A stretch of DNA of 64,000 bases from Podarcis raffonei (lineage: Eukaryota; Chordata; Lepidosauria; Squamata; Lacertidae), in NCBI RefSeq assembly GCF_027172205.1, contig NC_070614.1:53492501-53556500 (forward strand), in the 5' to 3' direction. This document shows positions 9,014 through 20,296 of the stretch, in pieces; the first letter of the stretch is position 1; each line of letters opens with the position of its first letter. The position numbers and the translations under genes are program-made. The notes below the pieces were generated by a model that searched no databases, was not told the origin of the DNA, and saw nothing but the letters and a program-made list of their open reading frames with translations.

Positions 9014-12000
9014 TATATAATCAAAATAAAAACAACAACCCAAAATATACACACACACACCGTCTCCTCTCTATATCCTCTTTCCTGGCCTAAACACCTC
9101 CCACCTCTCAATATCCTTCTTAAATTATGGCACCCAGAATTGGACACAGGTCTGACCGAGGCAGAATAGAGCGGGATTCTGACCACTTCTCCCTCCCTCT
9201 TTCTGCAGTGAAGCTGCCCCAGATCTTCAAGATCCTGGGGGCCAAGAGCGCTGAGGGGCTGAGCTTCCATTCCATCCTCCTGGAGCTGCTCGCCATCACC
9301 GGCACCATGGCCTACAGCATCGCCAACGCTTTCCCGTTCAGGTATGGGCAGCGCCCGAGGCCTTTCTATAGCTGCGATTGAAAGCCCACCAGACAGCCAC
9401 AAAGTCCAATGAGTCTGCTTCCCCTCTGAGAACCGATGAGTCAGTTTCTCCTTCGTTGCTGTATATAAGGTTTTTTTTTAACAAAACCAGTTCATAACAG
9501 AGAACATAGATCCAGTTACAGAAAGGTAGCCGTGTTGGTCTGCCATAGTCAAAACAAAACAAAAATTTTCCTTCCAGTAGCACCTTAAAGACCAACTAAG
9601 TTAGTTCTTGGTATGAGCTTTCGTGTGCATGCACACTTCTTCAGATACACTGAAGATCTGGCAACTTCTGTTTCAGTGTATCTGAAGAAGTGTGCATGCA
9701 CACGAAAGCTCATAGCAAGAACTAACTTAGTTGGTCTTTAAGGTGCTACTGGAAGGAAAAAGAGAACATAGAAACATCCTTTCCCATCCTTCAGCCACGA
9801 CTGAAACGGGCAGCACTCAGGAAGTGAGTTATCCGTGCTAGGTAATTTGGATTCCTCTCAAACTAAGCACAACCTGAGGTCCACTCAGACCTTTCGACGG
9901 GCGACGGTGCCGAGTTCGAATCCCTACATTTGTTTTCATGCGCATGCAAACCCACTAGTTACAGGAGAGTGTGGCCACCTCCTGCTCTCTTAACAGCCAC
10001 CTGATCTGTAGAGGTCTAATCCTTTGCCGGAACGATATCGTCCCCGGAGCTGCAGTTTTAAATGCGTACGGGCTGATTCCTAAAGTCCCATATCCTGCCT
10101 TTTTGGGGGAGGGTGGGGCGATGTCAGTGCTCAAGTTGCTGATCCTCTCACACCCATTTTGTTCCTCTTTGCTGTTGGTGGTGGAAGGAAAATAACTTGA
10201 AGGAGCTGTTACCTGCCTGGAAAAATAATAATAATTTATTATTTGTACCCCGCCCATCTGGCTGGGTTTCCCCAGCCACTCTGGGCGGCTTCCACAGAGA
10301 CCAAAAATACACTAAAATGTCACACGTTTAAAACTTCCCTAAACAGGGCTGCCTTAAGATGTCTTCTGAATGTCAGGTAGTTGTTTATCGCTTTGACATC
10401 TGCTGGAAGGGCGTTCCACAGGGCGGGCGCCACTACCGAGAAGGCCCTCTGCCTGGTTCCCTCCAGCTTTGCTTCTCGCAATGAGGGAACCACCAGAAGG
10501 CCCTCGGCGCTGGACCTCAGTGTCCGGGCAGAACGATGGGGGTGGAGACGCTCCTTCAGGTATCCAAAAGAGTTTGGATCAAGAGATTTCATTTCCCCCC
10601 TAACACATCTCTCTCTTTCCTCCCCCCGACCCGAACAACAGTTCCTGGGGCGAAGCTTTCTTCCTCATGTTGCAAACTGTGGCCATCGGATTCCTAATCC
10701 AGCATTTCGGGGGTAACACGGGACGAGGTGAGTTTGGAACCAGAGTCTAGAGTTCATTTAATTGAATCATAGTTGCAAGGGGTTCCTGGGGTCATCTAGT
10801 CCAACCCCCTGCAAGGCAGGAATATGCAGCTGTCTGACGCGGAGATCGAATCTCCAACCTTGGCGTTATCAGCAACTGAGCTATCCTGCTTTCAAGAGCT
10901 ATTAGCCAAAACAGCCAAGCAGAAACTCCATGTACAGAGACAGCGAACCGCAGCGACGTCTGTGGGCTTTGGGGGTTATCTGGCTGTCCCCTGTCGGAGG
11001 CAGGAGACTTGGGCTAAGGCAGAACTTTGCATCCTTTAAGCCCTAGTGCTCGGCAGCCCTGGATCCTAACCAGACCTGTTTGGGGGCTTTCAGCTAGGCC
11101 CTTCCCACACCCCGAAGCCGCCCTCTTCCTTCCCGTTCATGAGCCGCAACGAGAACCCGAGCCTCGCTTCAGCCCTGCTGAGCTATCCACAGGAATTTCG
11201 GGAATTCTAAATGCATGCTATATATGTAGCACGTACGTTTAGCCCCTTGTGCCTTGTTTTGATTCTGTAAGCTGGATGGGAGAGATGCCGCGATAGAATT
11301 TTTATAAAATTACGCCCGGCATAAAGAAAGCTTTTCCTCCCCCTCTCGTAACACTCAAAGCCTGTAGACGCCCAAGAAGCTGGAATGTTGAAAGGACAAA
11401 TAAATCTTCTTTATTTGTTAAACTGTGGTACTCCTTCCTGCAGGAGGCAGCCGCGATGGCCACCAACTTGGAAGGCTTTAAAAGAGGATTGGACAAATCC
11501 AGTTAGGAAGAGAGGCCGCGAACAAGACAGGAAAATTGGCTTTCAGGTGGAGAGATCAAAATTAGAAACAGAATTGATAGAACCCAATACTAAGAATCTG
11601 TCAAGAATGTATAACTTGCTGTTGAAATGGAATACACAAGATGAAACGGTTAAATCAGCTATGATTAAATGGGCACAAGACATTGGTCATGACATTATGT
11701 TTGCTGACTGGGAACAGTTATGGACCACCGGTATAAAGTTTACGGCATGTAATGCCTTAAGAGAGAATATTATGAAAATGATTTATAGGTGGTACATGAC
11801 CCCAGTCAAGCTTGCAAAAATCTATCATTTGCCCAATAATAAATGCTGGAAATGCAATGAAACTGAAGGTACTTTCTACCACCTTTGGTGGACATGCCCA
11901 AGGATTAAGGTCTTCTGGGAAATGATCTATAATGAAATTAAGAAGGTTCTTAAGTGTACCTTTCATAAGAAACCAGAGGCTTTTCTCCTGGGCATGGTGG

Positions 12001-12965
12001 GCCAATTGGTGTCAAGGAAAGATAGGACGTTCTTTATGTATGCTACAACAGCAGCAAGAGTTCTATTAGCAAAGTATTGGAAGACACAAGAACTACCCAC
12101 ACTGGAAGAATGGCAGACGAAGGTGATTGACTACATGGGATTGGCTGAGATGACCGGCAGAATCCGAGACCAAGGAAAAGAGACGGTGGAAGAAGATTGG
12201 AAGAAATACAAAGTTTATCTTAAGAACTGTTATAAAATTAATGAGTGCTAAAATGTCATGGGTAATGTAAAACAGAATTGCAGCGGTAAATGATTGGGTA
12301 AGAGAAGAAGGATTAAAGAAAGTGAATGTTAACTGAAATGAGGGGTTGCTGAAGAAAATTTTAAAATAGGGATGCAGAAAAGGGAGGCATGGGGAAGTCG
12401 GTGAAATAAGGTTTATGAAAAAGAGGTTATGAAATTATACATGTTTATGTTTGTTTGTTTGTTTGTCTATGTATTGTGAATTGTAATGTGTTTAATTTAT
12501 GTTGGAAAACCAATAAAAATTTATTAAAAAAAAAAAAAGGAAGAGAGGCCGCGGAGGACCTTAAGGTCCACAAATGACAACACTTTGGAGGTCCCAAGTC
12601 GCAAGGTGGTTAGATTGGTCTCAACTAGGGCCAGGGCCTTTTCAGTACTGGCCCCGACTTGGTGGAACGCTCTGTCCCAAGAGACTAGGGCCCTGCGGGA
12701 CTTGATATCTTTCCGCAGGGCCTGCAAGACAGAGCTGTTCCGCCTGGCCTTTGGTTTGGACTCAGTCTGACCCTTACGTTTCCCTCCCCTTACGGTTTTG
12801 ATCTATGGGCTACTTTTAAAATGAGGCTGCATTTTAAATTGCATTTTAACCTGTATTTTAAATTGTTTCCCCCCCCCCATTATGTTTTTACTGTAATTTT
12901 ACTGGTGTTAGCCACCCTGAGCCTGGCTCTGGCTGGGGAGGGCGGGGTATAAATAAAATTATTAC

Positions 12966-13008
<43 letters not shown>

Positions 13009-15785
13009 GATGGCTGCTATCCAGGAGAGTGTGGCTCTTGTACTTAATTCCTGCTTGTGAGCAAAGCAATACAAAACAAGACAAACATGTTTAACTTCCG
13101 ATTAGACTCATTGTATTATTATTTCTACAATTTTCTCACACACAGTTAGTTCCAAGTTGTTATATTTCTTTCTTTGTTTTCGTCAGAGATCAAAAAACAT
13201 TACATTTGTTGTTTTACAAGGTTCATTCTGTTTCTGCCAGGAGATATTTGTTATCGTAATACTTTTCCAAATATTCTTTAAAGATTTTCCATTCTTTCTG
13301 TCCTTTCTGTTTTGGATACCCTCAAATTCTCCCTGTCATCATAGCCATTTGTAGATATTCTATCCTTTGGACCTGCCACTCATTTATCGTAGGTGTTTTG
13401 TCACTTTTCCAGTTTTTCGCGATTAAGAACCTGGCTGCTACTGTTGTATACATAAAAAGTGGTCTATTTTCTTTTCTGTTGACATTATTCCCAGGAGAAA
13501 AATTCCAGGTTTTTTCTTAAATGAAAACTTAAATAGTTTTTTTAATTCATTGTAGATGTTATTCCAAAATTCTTTAATGGCTGTGCATTCCCACCACATG
13601 TGCATATATGACCCTATACCATCTCTGCTTAAACCCCTAGGTGTGTCCTTCCTGCTCGCCTACTTTGGAGTCCTGGCCCTCCTGCTCTCCTCACTCACAC
13701 CCGTGGGTATCGTGACGGCGCTCCAGGCGTTCAACATGCCCGCCGTCATAACAGGCAGGGTAAGGGGCACCCAGGGGTGTGGGGATCAGAGAAACACTGC
13801 CCCATAGGCGGGCCCGCTTGCCTGAGTCTCAAACCCTGCACCGCTCCTTATCCCTCTCGTTCTTCTAAAGACTGCCAACCTGCCTGATGTTTTGTGCTGT
13901 GGTTTTGGGAGCAAAAGGGACGCGAGTGGTGCTGTGGGTTAAACCACAGAGCCTAGGACTTGCCGATCAGAAGGTCGGCGGTTCGAATCCCCGCAATGAC
14001 GGGGTGAGCTCCCGTTGTTCGGTCCCTGCTCCTGCCAACCTAGCAGTTCGAAAGCACGTCAAAGTGCAAGTAGATAAATAGGTTCCGCTCCGGCGGGAAG
14101 GTAAACGGCGTTTCCGTGCGCTGCTCTGGTTCGCCAGAAGCGGCTCAGTCCTGCTGGCCACATGACCCGGAAGCTGTACGCCGGCTCCCTCGGCCAGTAA
14201 AGCGAGATGAGCGCCGCAACCCCAGAGTCGGCCACGACTGGACCTAATGGTCAGGGGTCTCTTTACCTTTGGGGAGCAAAGTGGGTGCTACTGTCCGGGG
14301 GGTGGGGGCCGCTAAGAGGCAAGGGTTGTGTGTGCTGGAGATGGCTGCCCACAAGCACACCAATCTCAGAGATCATTAAGGGGTTTGGGCTGGGTGTTCA
14401 TCTTTCAAATCGGAACCAGTGAAGGTCCTGTGTGAGTGTCTGGAGGCGATTGGAGGATGGATGGCGGCTAACAGGTTGAGGTTGAATCCTGACAAGACAG
14501 AAGTACGGGAGGCGGGCAGGTGTGGAGGATTCCCTGGTCCTGAATGGGGCAACTGTGCCCCTGAAGGACCAGGTGCGCAGCCTGGGAGTCATTCTGGACT
14601 CACCGCTGTCCATGGAGGCGCGGGTCAATTCTGTGTCCGGGCAGCTGTCTACCAGCTCCATCTGGTGCGCAGGATGAGACCCTCCCTGTTCGAAGACTGT
14701 CTCGCCAGAGTGGTGCATGCTCTGGTTATCTCCCGCTTGGACTATTGCAATGCGCTCTACGTGGGGCTACCTTGGAAGGTGACCTGGAAACTGCAATTAT
14801 TCCAGAATGCGGCAGCTAGACTGGTGACTGGGAGCGGCCGCCGAGACCACATAACACCGGTCTTGAAAGACCTTCATTGGCTCCCAGTACGTTTCTGAGC
14901 AAAATTCAAAGTGTTGGTGCTGACCTTGAAAGCCCTAAACGGCCTCAAAGGCCCAGTAGACCTGAAGGAGCATCTCCACCCCCATCGTCCAGCCTGGACA
15001 CTGAGGTCCAGCTCCGAGGGCCTTCTGGCGGTTCCCTCCCTGCGAGAAGTGAAGTTACTGGGAACCAGCCACAGGGCCTTGGTTTATTGTTTTTGGTTTG
15101 ATTTTATATGTTGTGCTCTTGTTGTGAACCGCCCTGAGACCTCCAGGTAAAGGGCGGTATGTAAGTTGAATAAATAAATAAAACGTCACACCTCTTCCCT
15201 GTGCCCCCAACAGCTCCTGCAAGCAGCCACAAACTACCGCAACGGCCACACAGGGCAGCTCTCCGCCGTCACAGCCTTCCTGCTTTTTGCGGGCTCTCTG
15301 GCCCGGATCTTCACTTCCATCCAGGTAGGCTGGGGTTCACCTGCCCAGGGCGGGTAGGGAGGACAGAGAGGCGTCATTCAAGTACGTTTCCAAACACAAT
15401 TCAAAGTGTTGTTGCTGACCCTGAAAGCCCTAAACGGCCTCAAAGGCCCAGTAGACCTGAAGGAGCGTCTCCACCTCCATTGTCCAGCCCGGACACTGAG
15501 GTCCAGCTCCGAGGGCCTTCTGGCAGTTCCCTCCCTGAGAGAAGTGAGGTTGCAGGGAACCAGGCAGAGGGCCTTCTCGGTGGTGGCGCCCGCCCTGTGG
15601 ATCGCCCTCCCAGGAGATGTCAAAGAGAACAACAACTACCAGACTTTTAGAAGACATCTGAAGGCAGCCCTGTTTAGGGAAGCTTTTAATGTTTAACAGA
15701 CCACTGTATTTTAATACTTTGTTGGAAGCCGCCCAGAGTGGCTGGGGAAGCCCAGCCAGATGGGTGCAGTATAAATAATAAATTA

Positions 15786-15839
<54 letters not shown>

Positions 15840-16467
15840 TTATTTATTTATTTATTTATTATGCTAACAGCCTCAGCCCCGAAGTAAAGGAAGGAGTTGT
15901 TGGGCTTGCAGGAAATCAACCCCGCCCCCGTTGCTTTCTGTATTGAGGGTGAGGGTGGGTGGGATCTAGATGTTGTTTTTTTTAATTAAAAAAACACTGG
16001 AAGCTGCCTCGCATCCCAACTTGGGCAGGCAGGCATTGGGGGAGAAGCTGGGGGTGTAAATAAAATCAGCAAATCTACAGCCAGTGTGGTGTAGTGGTTA
16101 AGAGCGGTAGTCTCGTAATCTGGGGAACCAGGTTCGAGTCTCCACTCCTCCACCTGCAGCTGCTGGGTGACCTTGGGCCAGTCACACTTCTCTGAAGTCT
16201 CTCAGCCCCACTCACCTCACAGAGTGTTTTTTGTGGGGCAGGAAGGGAAAGGAGAATGTTAGTCGCTTTGAGACTCCTTAAAGGGAGTGAAAGGCGGGAT
16301 ATCAAATCCAAACTCTTCTTCTCATTTGCCCCCTCCCCACCCCGCAGGAGACGGGAGACCCCCTCATGGCTCTCACCTACGTCGTGGCCTCATCCTGCAA
16401 CAGCATCATCACGGGACAGTTGATATATTACTGGAACGTCCCCGTGGACAAGCGCAAGAAGGAATAG
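7222..16467 (+). CDS. MPDU1: MPDU1, mannose-P-dolichol utilization defect 1 protein, complete
   Basis: MPDU1 (Lec35) is an ER multipass membrane protein needed for efficient use of dolichol-phosphate-mannose and -glucose in N-glycan, GPI and related glycosylation. Seven coding exons join in phase: 7222-7318, 8016-8081, 9209-9341, 10642-10727, 13641-13759, 15214-15324 and 16348-16467 (stop TAG 16465-16467). The total is 732 nt, 243 aa (human 247). The ATG lies in AAAATGG. The product follows human MPDU1 throughout: [16 protein letters not shown], then the PQ-loop words [69 protein letters not shown] and [12 protein letters not shown]. It ends in the basic tail VDKRKKE. All introns have GT-AG ends; introns 2 to 6 are filled with repeats. 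Expression is probably driven from the shared NRF1-rich promoter. Confidence 0.97.
8195..8480. repeat. microsatellites plus first copy of a local duplication
   Basis: Holds (GT)n and (TA)n around 8195-8258, (TAA)n at 8309-8336 and (GATA)n at 8374-8407. They sit in a unit that recurs at 8736-8935 with the same order of words (gacttacattggtaagaaaa, then actgccctatac). The right end resembles an antisense LINE/SINE 3' end (gaaccgccctaagacctcc on the minus strand). Confidence 0.75.
8480..8713 (+). mobile_element. Tc1/mariner-type MITE (TA-flanked, CAGTGGTACC ends)
   Basis: A 234-bp non-autonomous element with about 19-bp terminal inverted repeats beginning CAGTGGTACCTCGGGTTA, flanked by TA on both sides. 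It has no coding capacity. The TA duplication supports the Tc1/mariner/pogo group; the exact family (Tigger-like) is inferred. Confidence 0.8.
8736..9060. repeat. second copy of local duplication and GT/TA/AC microsatellite
   Basis: 8736-8920 repeats 8247-8475 with small differences. It is followed by alternating (GT)n, (TA)n and (AC)n to about 9060, which can fold on itself. Confidence 0.75.
9520..9765. repeat. inverted pair of a dispersed reptilian repeat
   Basis: The word run 'aaagaccaactaagttagtt', 'gagctttcgtgtgcatgcac' appears at 9590-9640 and again reverse-complemented at 9680-9745, giving a hairpin with arms of about 80 bp. A single copy lies at 34740-34830. I do not recognise the family by name. 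Confidence 0.65.
10221..10567 (-). mobile_element. CR1/L2-group LINE, family A, 3' end
   Basis: Sense strand is minus. Encodes [20 protein letters not shown] and [12 protein letters not shown], then the 3' end and (ATT)n tail. It ends about 75 bp before MPDU1 exon 4. Confidence 0.85.
10750..10870 (-). mobile_element. CR1 LINE 3' fragment
   Basis: Contains 'gtcatctagtccaaccccct' and 'gcaaggcaggaatatgcagc', the antisense CR1 3' end. Confidence 0.75.
11365..11520 (+). mobile_element. CR1 fragment interrupted by an L1
   Basis: Sense CR1 sequence with 'tcctgcaggaggcagccgcg' and 'aaaagaggattggacaaatc'. It stops at the L1 target-site duplication at 11505-11520. Confidence 0.6.
11521..12537 (+). 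mobile_element. 5'-truncated L1 LINE with poly(A) and target-site duplication
   Basis: Encodes the C-terminal part of L1 ORF2, open to the stop near 12251: [20 protein letters not shown], then the zinc-knuckle-like [21 protein letters not shown] 3' UTR and poly(A) end at 12537. It is flanked by the exact 16-bp duplication AGGAAGAGAGGCCGCG (11505-11520 and 12538-12553), the mark of target-primed reverse transcription. Confidence 0.95.
12554..13010 (+). mobile_element. CR1/L2-group LINE, family B, 3' end
   Basis: Encodes [20 protein letters not shown] and [16 protein letters not shown], then the 3' end 'ctggggagggcggggtataa' and a long (ATT)n tail at 12959-13010. I call this family B; its 3' end differs from family A. 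Confidence 0.85.
13130..13613 (-). mobile_element. decayed L1 fragment
   Basis: Antisense L1 ORF2 end; 'cattcccaccacatgtgcat' is the complement of the histidine/cysteine-rich L1 motif. It ends about 28 bp before MPDU1 exon 5. Confidence 0.7.
13917..14268 (+). mobile_element. Sauria SINE
   Basis: Complete, starting at the tRNA-like head (gtggtgctgtgggttaaacc; ggttcgaatccccgcaatga) and ending in the Bov-B-like tail and tttacctttg. A near-perfect duplication TTTGG(G)GAGCAAA flanks it. Confidence 0.93.
14360..15183 (+). mobile_element. CR1/L2-group LINE in MPDU1 intron 5
   Basis: RT tail with frame breaks: [48 protein letters not shown]. Its 3' end differs from family A ('gaaccgccctgagacctcca', then (aaat)n), ending about 30 bp before MPDU1 exon 6. 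Confidence 0.85.
15379..15862 (+). mobile_element. CR1/L2-group LINE, family A, in MPDU1 intron 6
   Basis: Encodes [19 protein letters not shown] and [17 protein letters not shown], then the family A 3' end and a long (ATT)n/(ATTT)n tail at 15785-15860. The roughly 50 bp after the tail recur after another family A copy at 24936-24986. Confidence 0.88.
16075..16322 (+). mobile_element. tRNA-derived SINE with L2-like end
   Basis: Head 'tggtgtagtggttaagagcg' with box B-like 'aggttcgagtctcc', body 'ctgggtgaccttgggccagt' (MIR/CORE-like), tail 'aactcttcttct'. Confidence 0.8.
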
Positions 16468-16925
16468 GAGCCCTGGAGGGGTTCGTGACTCCTGGACAAG
16501 AAGCACATCAGGAAAGGGGCTGATTTTCCAGGAAGGTTTTTTCCTCTTCTCTCTCTTTTCACATTCTGAGCCAAGGGACAGTTGCAGTCTTTTTCTCTGG
16601 GAATCTTGTGGGATTTGTACGCTGGAAACTGGGGTTGCTTTTCTTAACCTGCTGTGATTCCCCACACCCCGCCAGCAGGGCCAAGGTGGCTTGGGGCTCA
16701 GAGGCCTATGAGGAATAATTGTATATTTGGGGAGGGGGTTCTGTCTGCAGACTCCTCCCCGTAACCCAAATACAGGTGGGAGAATGTCCTGATTCAGCGT
16801 CCTGCCTTCTTCTTTAATCCAGCCCTTCGCTCAGAACAGTGAGGACTAGAATCTTGGTTCTCTTGCTAGGAGATTTGGCCATAGCTCAGCGACAAGAGAA
16901 GTCTAGTGTCCCAATCAAGGGAAGT
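16468..16925 (+). other. MPDU1 3' UTR and downstream sequence
   Basis: Unique sequence after the MPDU1 stop. No canonical AATAAA is seen before the Bov-B insertion at 16926, so the 3' end position is open. Confidence 0.4.
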
Positions 16926-17355
16926 CATGTTGATGTTGAGTCGTTTAGTCGTGTCCGACTCTTCATGACCCCCTGGACCAGAGCACGCCAGGCACTCCTG
17001 TCTTCCACTGCCTCCCGCAGTTTGGTCAAACTCAGGCTGGTAGCTTCGAGAACACTGCCCCACCATCTCGTCCTCCGTCGTCCCCTTCTCCTTGCACCCT
17101 CCATCTTTCCCAACATCAGGGTCTTTTCCAGGGAGTCTTCTCTTCTCAGGAGGTGGCCAAAGTCTTGGAGCCTCAGCTTCAGGATCTGTCCTTCCAGTGA
17201 GCAGTCAGGGCTGATTTCCTTCAGAATGGAGAGGTTTGATCTTCTTGCAGTCCGTGGGACTCTCAAGAGTCTCCTCCAGCACCACAATTCAAAAGCATCC
17301 ATTCTTCGGGGCATCAGCCTTCTTTATGGTCCAGCTCTCACTTGCATACATCACC
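16926..17355 (-). mobile_element. Bov-B LINE 3' end with target-site duplication
   Basis: Antisense Bov-B C-terminal ORF ([40 protein letters not shown]). It is flanked by AAGGGAAGT at 16917-16925 and 17356-17364 and sits in or beside a CR1 copy. Confidence 0.9.
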
Positions 17356-17364
17356 AAGGGAAGT

Positions 17365-17800
17365 TATAGTCCCACTCTATCCTGCCATCCTCAGACCACA
17401 CCTGGAGTCCTGTGTTGGGCACCGCAATTTGAGAAGGATATTGTGCCAAGGTGGGCAACCAAGAGGATGAAGAGTCTGGAAACCATGCCTGATGAGGAAC
17501 GGTCAAAGGAGTTGGGGATGTTTAGCCTGGAAAAGAGGAGACTGGGAGGAGATATCTTCAAATATCTGAAGGGCTGTCCCATGGATCAGGGAGCATGCTT
17601 TGCTCTCTCCTGCTGTGGACGGCGGGACTCGAACCAAGTAAACACCAGGAAGAATTCCCCCCCTGGAGGTTGTGGTCTTACCTTCCTTGCAGCTTTTTAA
17701 GCAGAGGTTTGAAGGCTATCTGTCATGGATGCTTTAGCTGAGATTCCTGGATTGCAGGGGGCTGGGCTGGGCGACCCCTGGGGTCTACGACAAATGCACC
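17365..17800 (+). mobile_element. CR1 LINE 3' region
   Basis: Sense CR1: 'cacacctggagtcctgtgtt', 'tttagcctggaaaagaggag', 'catggatgctttagctgaga'. Diverged. Confidence 0.85.
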
Positions 17801-17915
17801 CTCCTTGCATGCAGAAAGTCGCAGGTTCAATCCCAAACGGTGCCTCTGGGTAGGGTTGGGAGAGGCTGTTGCCAACCAGTGTAGACAATACTGAACTAGT
17901 TGGGTGCCAGTGCCC
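17801..17915 (+). mobile_element. tRNA-like SINE fragment
   Basis: 'ccttgcatgcagaaagtcgc' and 'cagtgtagacaatactgaac' match a common reptilian tRNA-derived SINE. Related scraps lie at 23840-23935 and 24010-24115. Confidence 0.55.
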
Positions 17916-17988
17916 TGAATAAAAGCCGCTTCCCGTTGCTGCCAGCAGAGGGAGTTCTTGGGTTCGCTCCATCCAGGTGGGTCAACTT

Positions 17989-18338
17989 AAAGGTAAAGGG
18001 TCCCCTAACCATTAGGTCCAGTCGTGGCCGACTCTGGGGTTGCGGCGCTCATCTCGCTTTACTGGCCGAGGGAGCCGGCGTACAGCTTCCGGGTCATGTG
18101 GCCAGCATGACTAAGCCGCTTCTGGCGAACCAGAGCAGCGCACGGAAACGCCCCTTACCTGGTACTGGTGGTACCTATTTATCTACTTGCACTTTTTGGG
18201 GTGCTTTCGAACTGCCAGGTGGGCAGGAGCAGGGACTGAGCAACAGGAGCTCACCCCGTAGCAGGGATTTGAACCGCTGACCTTCTAATCGGCAAGCACT
18301 AGGCTCAGCGGTTTAGACCACAGTGCCACCCGAGTCCC
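17989..18338 (-). mobile_element. Sauria SINE (first of two in tandem)
   Basis: Antisense full-length copy with several small deletions in the middle (ccccttacctggtactggtg). Confidence 0.9.
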
Positions 18339-18369
18339 TATATTACATTATTGTTATTGTATATTACAT

Positions 18370-18710
18370 TAAAGGTAAAGGGACCCCTGACCATTAGGTC
18401 CAGTCGTGGCCGACTCTGGGGTTGCGGCGCTCATCTCGCTTTATTGGCTGAGGGAGCCGGCGTACAGCTTCCGGGTCATGTGGCCAGCATGACTCACCTG
18501 CTTCTGGCGAACCAGAGCAGCGCACGGAAACGCCGTTTACCTTCCTGCCAGAGTGGTACCTATTTATCTACTTGCACTTTGACGTGCTGTCGAGCTGCTA
18601 GGTTGGCAGGAGCAGGGACAGAGCAACGGGAGCTCACCCCGTCATTGCGGGGATTCGAACCGCCGACATTCTGATCGGCAAGTCCTAGGCTCTGTGGTTT
18701 AACCCACAGC
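18370..18710 (-). mobile_element. Sauria SINE (second of two in tandem)
   Basis: Antisense copy 30 bp after the first. The outer head is cut at 'aacccacagc' where a (TC)n run starts. Confidence 0.9.
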
Positions 18711-19184
18711 TGTCTCTCTCTCTCTCACCCAGCTCAGCTCAATCCAGCCTGCAAAAATACCACATGCCCTGCAGGGGGAGGAAATGGGTGTTTTTCTCTC
18801 TGCTTTGTGGGTGATGCTGGCGGGGGGCAGGAGGGGCAGCCAGCCAGGGCGGGGCGGGGCATCCTAATTGGGGAGCTTAGCAAGATTTCGCTTCAGGGAG
18901 GGAGAGCAGGTGAGTCAGAGCAGATCTGCAGCTGTCTTCCTGGAGTGCAGTGGGGGGGGGATGTTATAGCGTTTAAACTTTTGCCAAAGGGTGTTCCCCC
19001 CCACACACACACCGCCCCACCCTTTTACACACACACACCCCACTGCTTTTAGAATCACAACATCGCTGCAACTAAGCGGCTGAGATTATCTGGATTGCAA
19101 AAGCAGCACACATAAAAGCCCGGTGGATCGGGCCCCCTGGCCTGTCCAGTCCAGCTCCCTGTTCTCACAGGGGGCCAAATGCCC
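18711..19184. other. unassigned GC-rich stretch
   Basis: Contains gggcggggcggggc at about 18847 and a GT-type donor-like 'gagcaggtgagtca' near 18902, but no reading frame or homology that I can support. CA-rich microsatellites at 19000-19040, then a short CR1-like scrap at 19120-19184. Confidence 0.35.
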
Positions 19185-19425
19185 CTCAAAACTTGGGTAG
19201 GCAAACTAAGGTCCAATCGCCTTATCAATCCGGCCCACGGACGAGCGTGTTTTCACATGGGTAGAATGTGTGCTTTTATTTACAATGCATCCCTGGGTTA
19301 TTTGTGGGGCATAGGAATTCGTTCATTTCCCCCCATCCCAATATAGTCCGGCCCCCGACAAGGTCTGAGGGACGGTGGACCGGCCCCCTGCTGAAAAAGT
19401 TTGCTGAGCCCTACCTAAGAATCTA
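19185..19425. mobile_element. hAT-type MITE
   Basis: Ends are inverted (gggtaggcaaact at the left, agtttgctgagccc at the right), enclosing 'ttgtggggcatagg' and 'gtccggcccccgacaaggtc'. A sister copy in the opposite orientation lies at 43866-44108. Confidence 0.65.
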
Positions 19426-19464
19426 GGTAGACTGTCTCTGGAGCTGGAGCCTCCATGCTGACTT

Positions 19465-19765
19465 AAGAGCTTGGATCAAACCCAATGGCCCATCCAGTCC
19501 AGCGACCTGTTTTCACAGGGGCTGACCAGGTGGCCCTAAGGGAAGCCCGCGAGCAGGACCCGAGTGCGAGAGCCGCTCTCCCCTCCTGGGGTTTCCTGGA
19601 GCTGGGAGTCAGAAGCGTCGCAACTCGAGCAATGTATAACCATCACGGCAACTGGAAGCGGTTTTGTCGAATCCTTCTAAGCCCTCCTTGTTTCCTCCTG
19701 TGGCAGGGAGTTCCATTGATTAACTGCCCACCCGCCCTTATCACAAGTGGGTTTAATCCTGCAGC
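19465..19765 (-). mobile_element. CR1 LINE 3' region
   Basis: Antisense: 'ggcccatccagtccagcgac', 'gaagcccgcgagcaggaccc', 'gttccattgattaactgccc'. Confidence 0.7.
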
Positions 19766-20124
19766 CTGGGCCACCTCCCAGGGAGACCACCTCCATCTCT
19801 TACGAAGGGATTTTAAAGCTACTTGGAGCCCCACATCTTTAAGGCAAAAAACGCAGATCTTTAAGGCAAAAAGATGCGTTTCCAACTGTGCGGGATCCAT
19901 TGCCCATCAATTAGGATTATGGAAAGATTGGGGCTCACTTTGCCACCCCAATTCATCAGTCTCTGGGGAGCACTTTTTCCTAAATTGCTGGTTTTTGGAC
20001 CACAAACCCCACTCAGGTATAGCCAGCGCAACCAGAATGCTAGGAGCCAAAATATCTGTAGGGAGACAGGCTGCCCCGATGCCCCCTCCCTCCAAAATGA
20101 CTTGGCGACTGCCTCTGGCAATCT

Positions 20125-20265
20125 ACAGGATGGACTACTGCAATGCTAGCTGCTTGGGCCACCCCTTGAAGACTGTCCCGGGACTTCAAAGTTGGTCCAA
20201 AATGCAGCAAAAACAGCCAGGTTTCTGGCTGGGCTTCTGTTTAGATCTCATGTAACCCACTCACC
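20125..20265 (+). mobile_element. old L2-like LINE relic
   Basis: Faint RT tail: RMDYCNASCLGHPLKTVPGL followed by a degenerate QNAAARL-like stretch. Confidence 0.5.
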
Positions 20266-20296
20266 CCACCGTTTCAATTGTTCTGTTTTATATTTT

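Noticed and set aside
13917-14000. tRNA gene
   Set aside because: The box A/B-like sequences at this and similar sites are heads of Sauria SINEs; no foldable functional tRNA is seen.
18840-18910. Possible first exon of an extra gene (GC boxes followed by a GTGAGT)
   Set aside because: No reading frame, downstream exon or homologue could be supported.
19485-20255. 256-codon plus-strand ORF
   Set aside because: Composite of antisense CR1, unassigned sequence and an L2 relic; no conserved protein.
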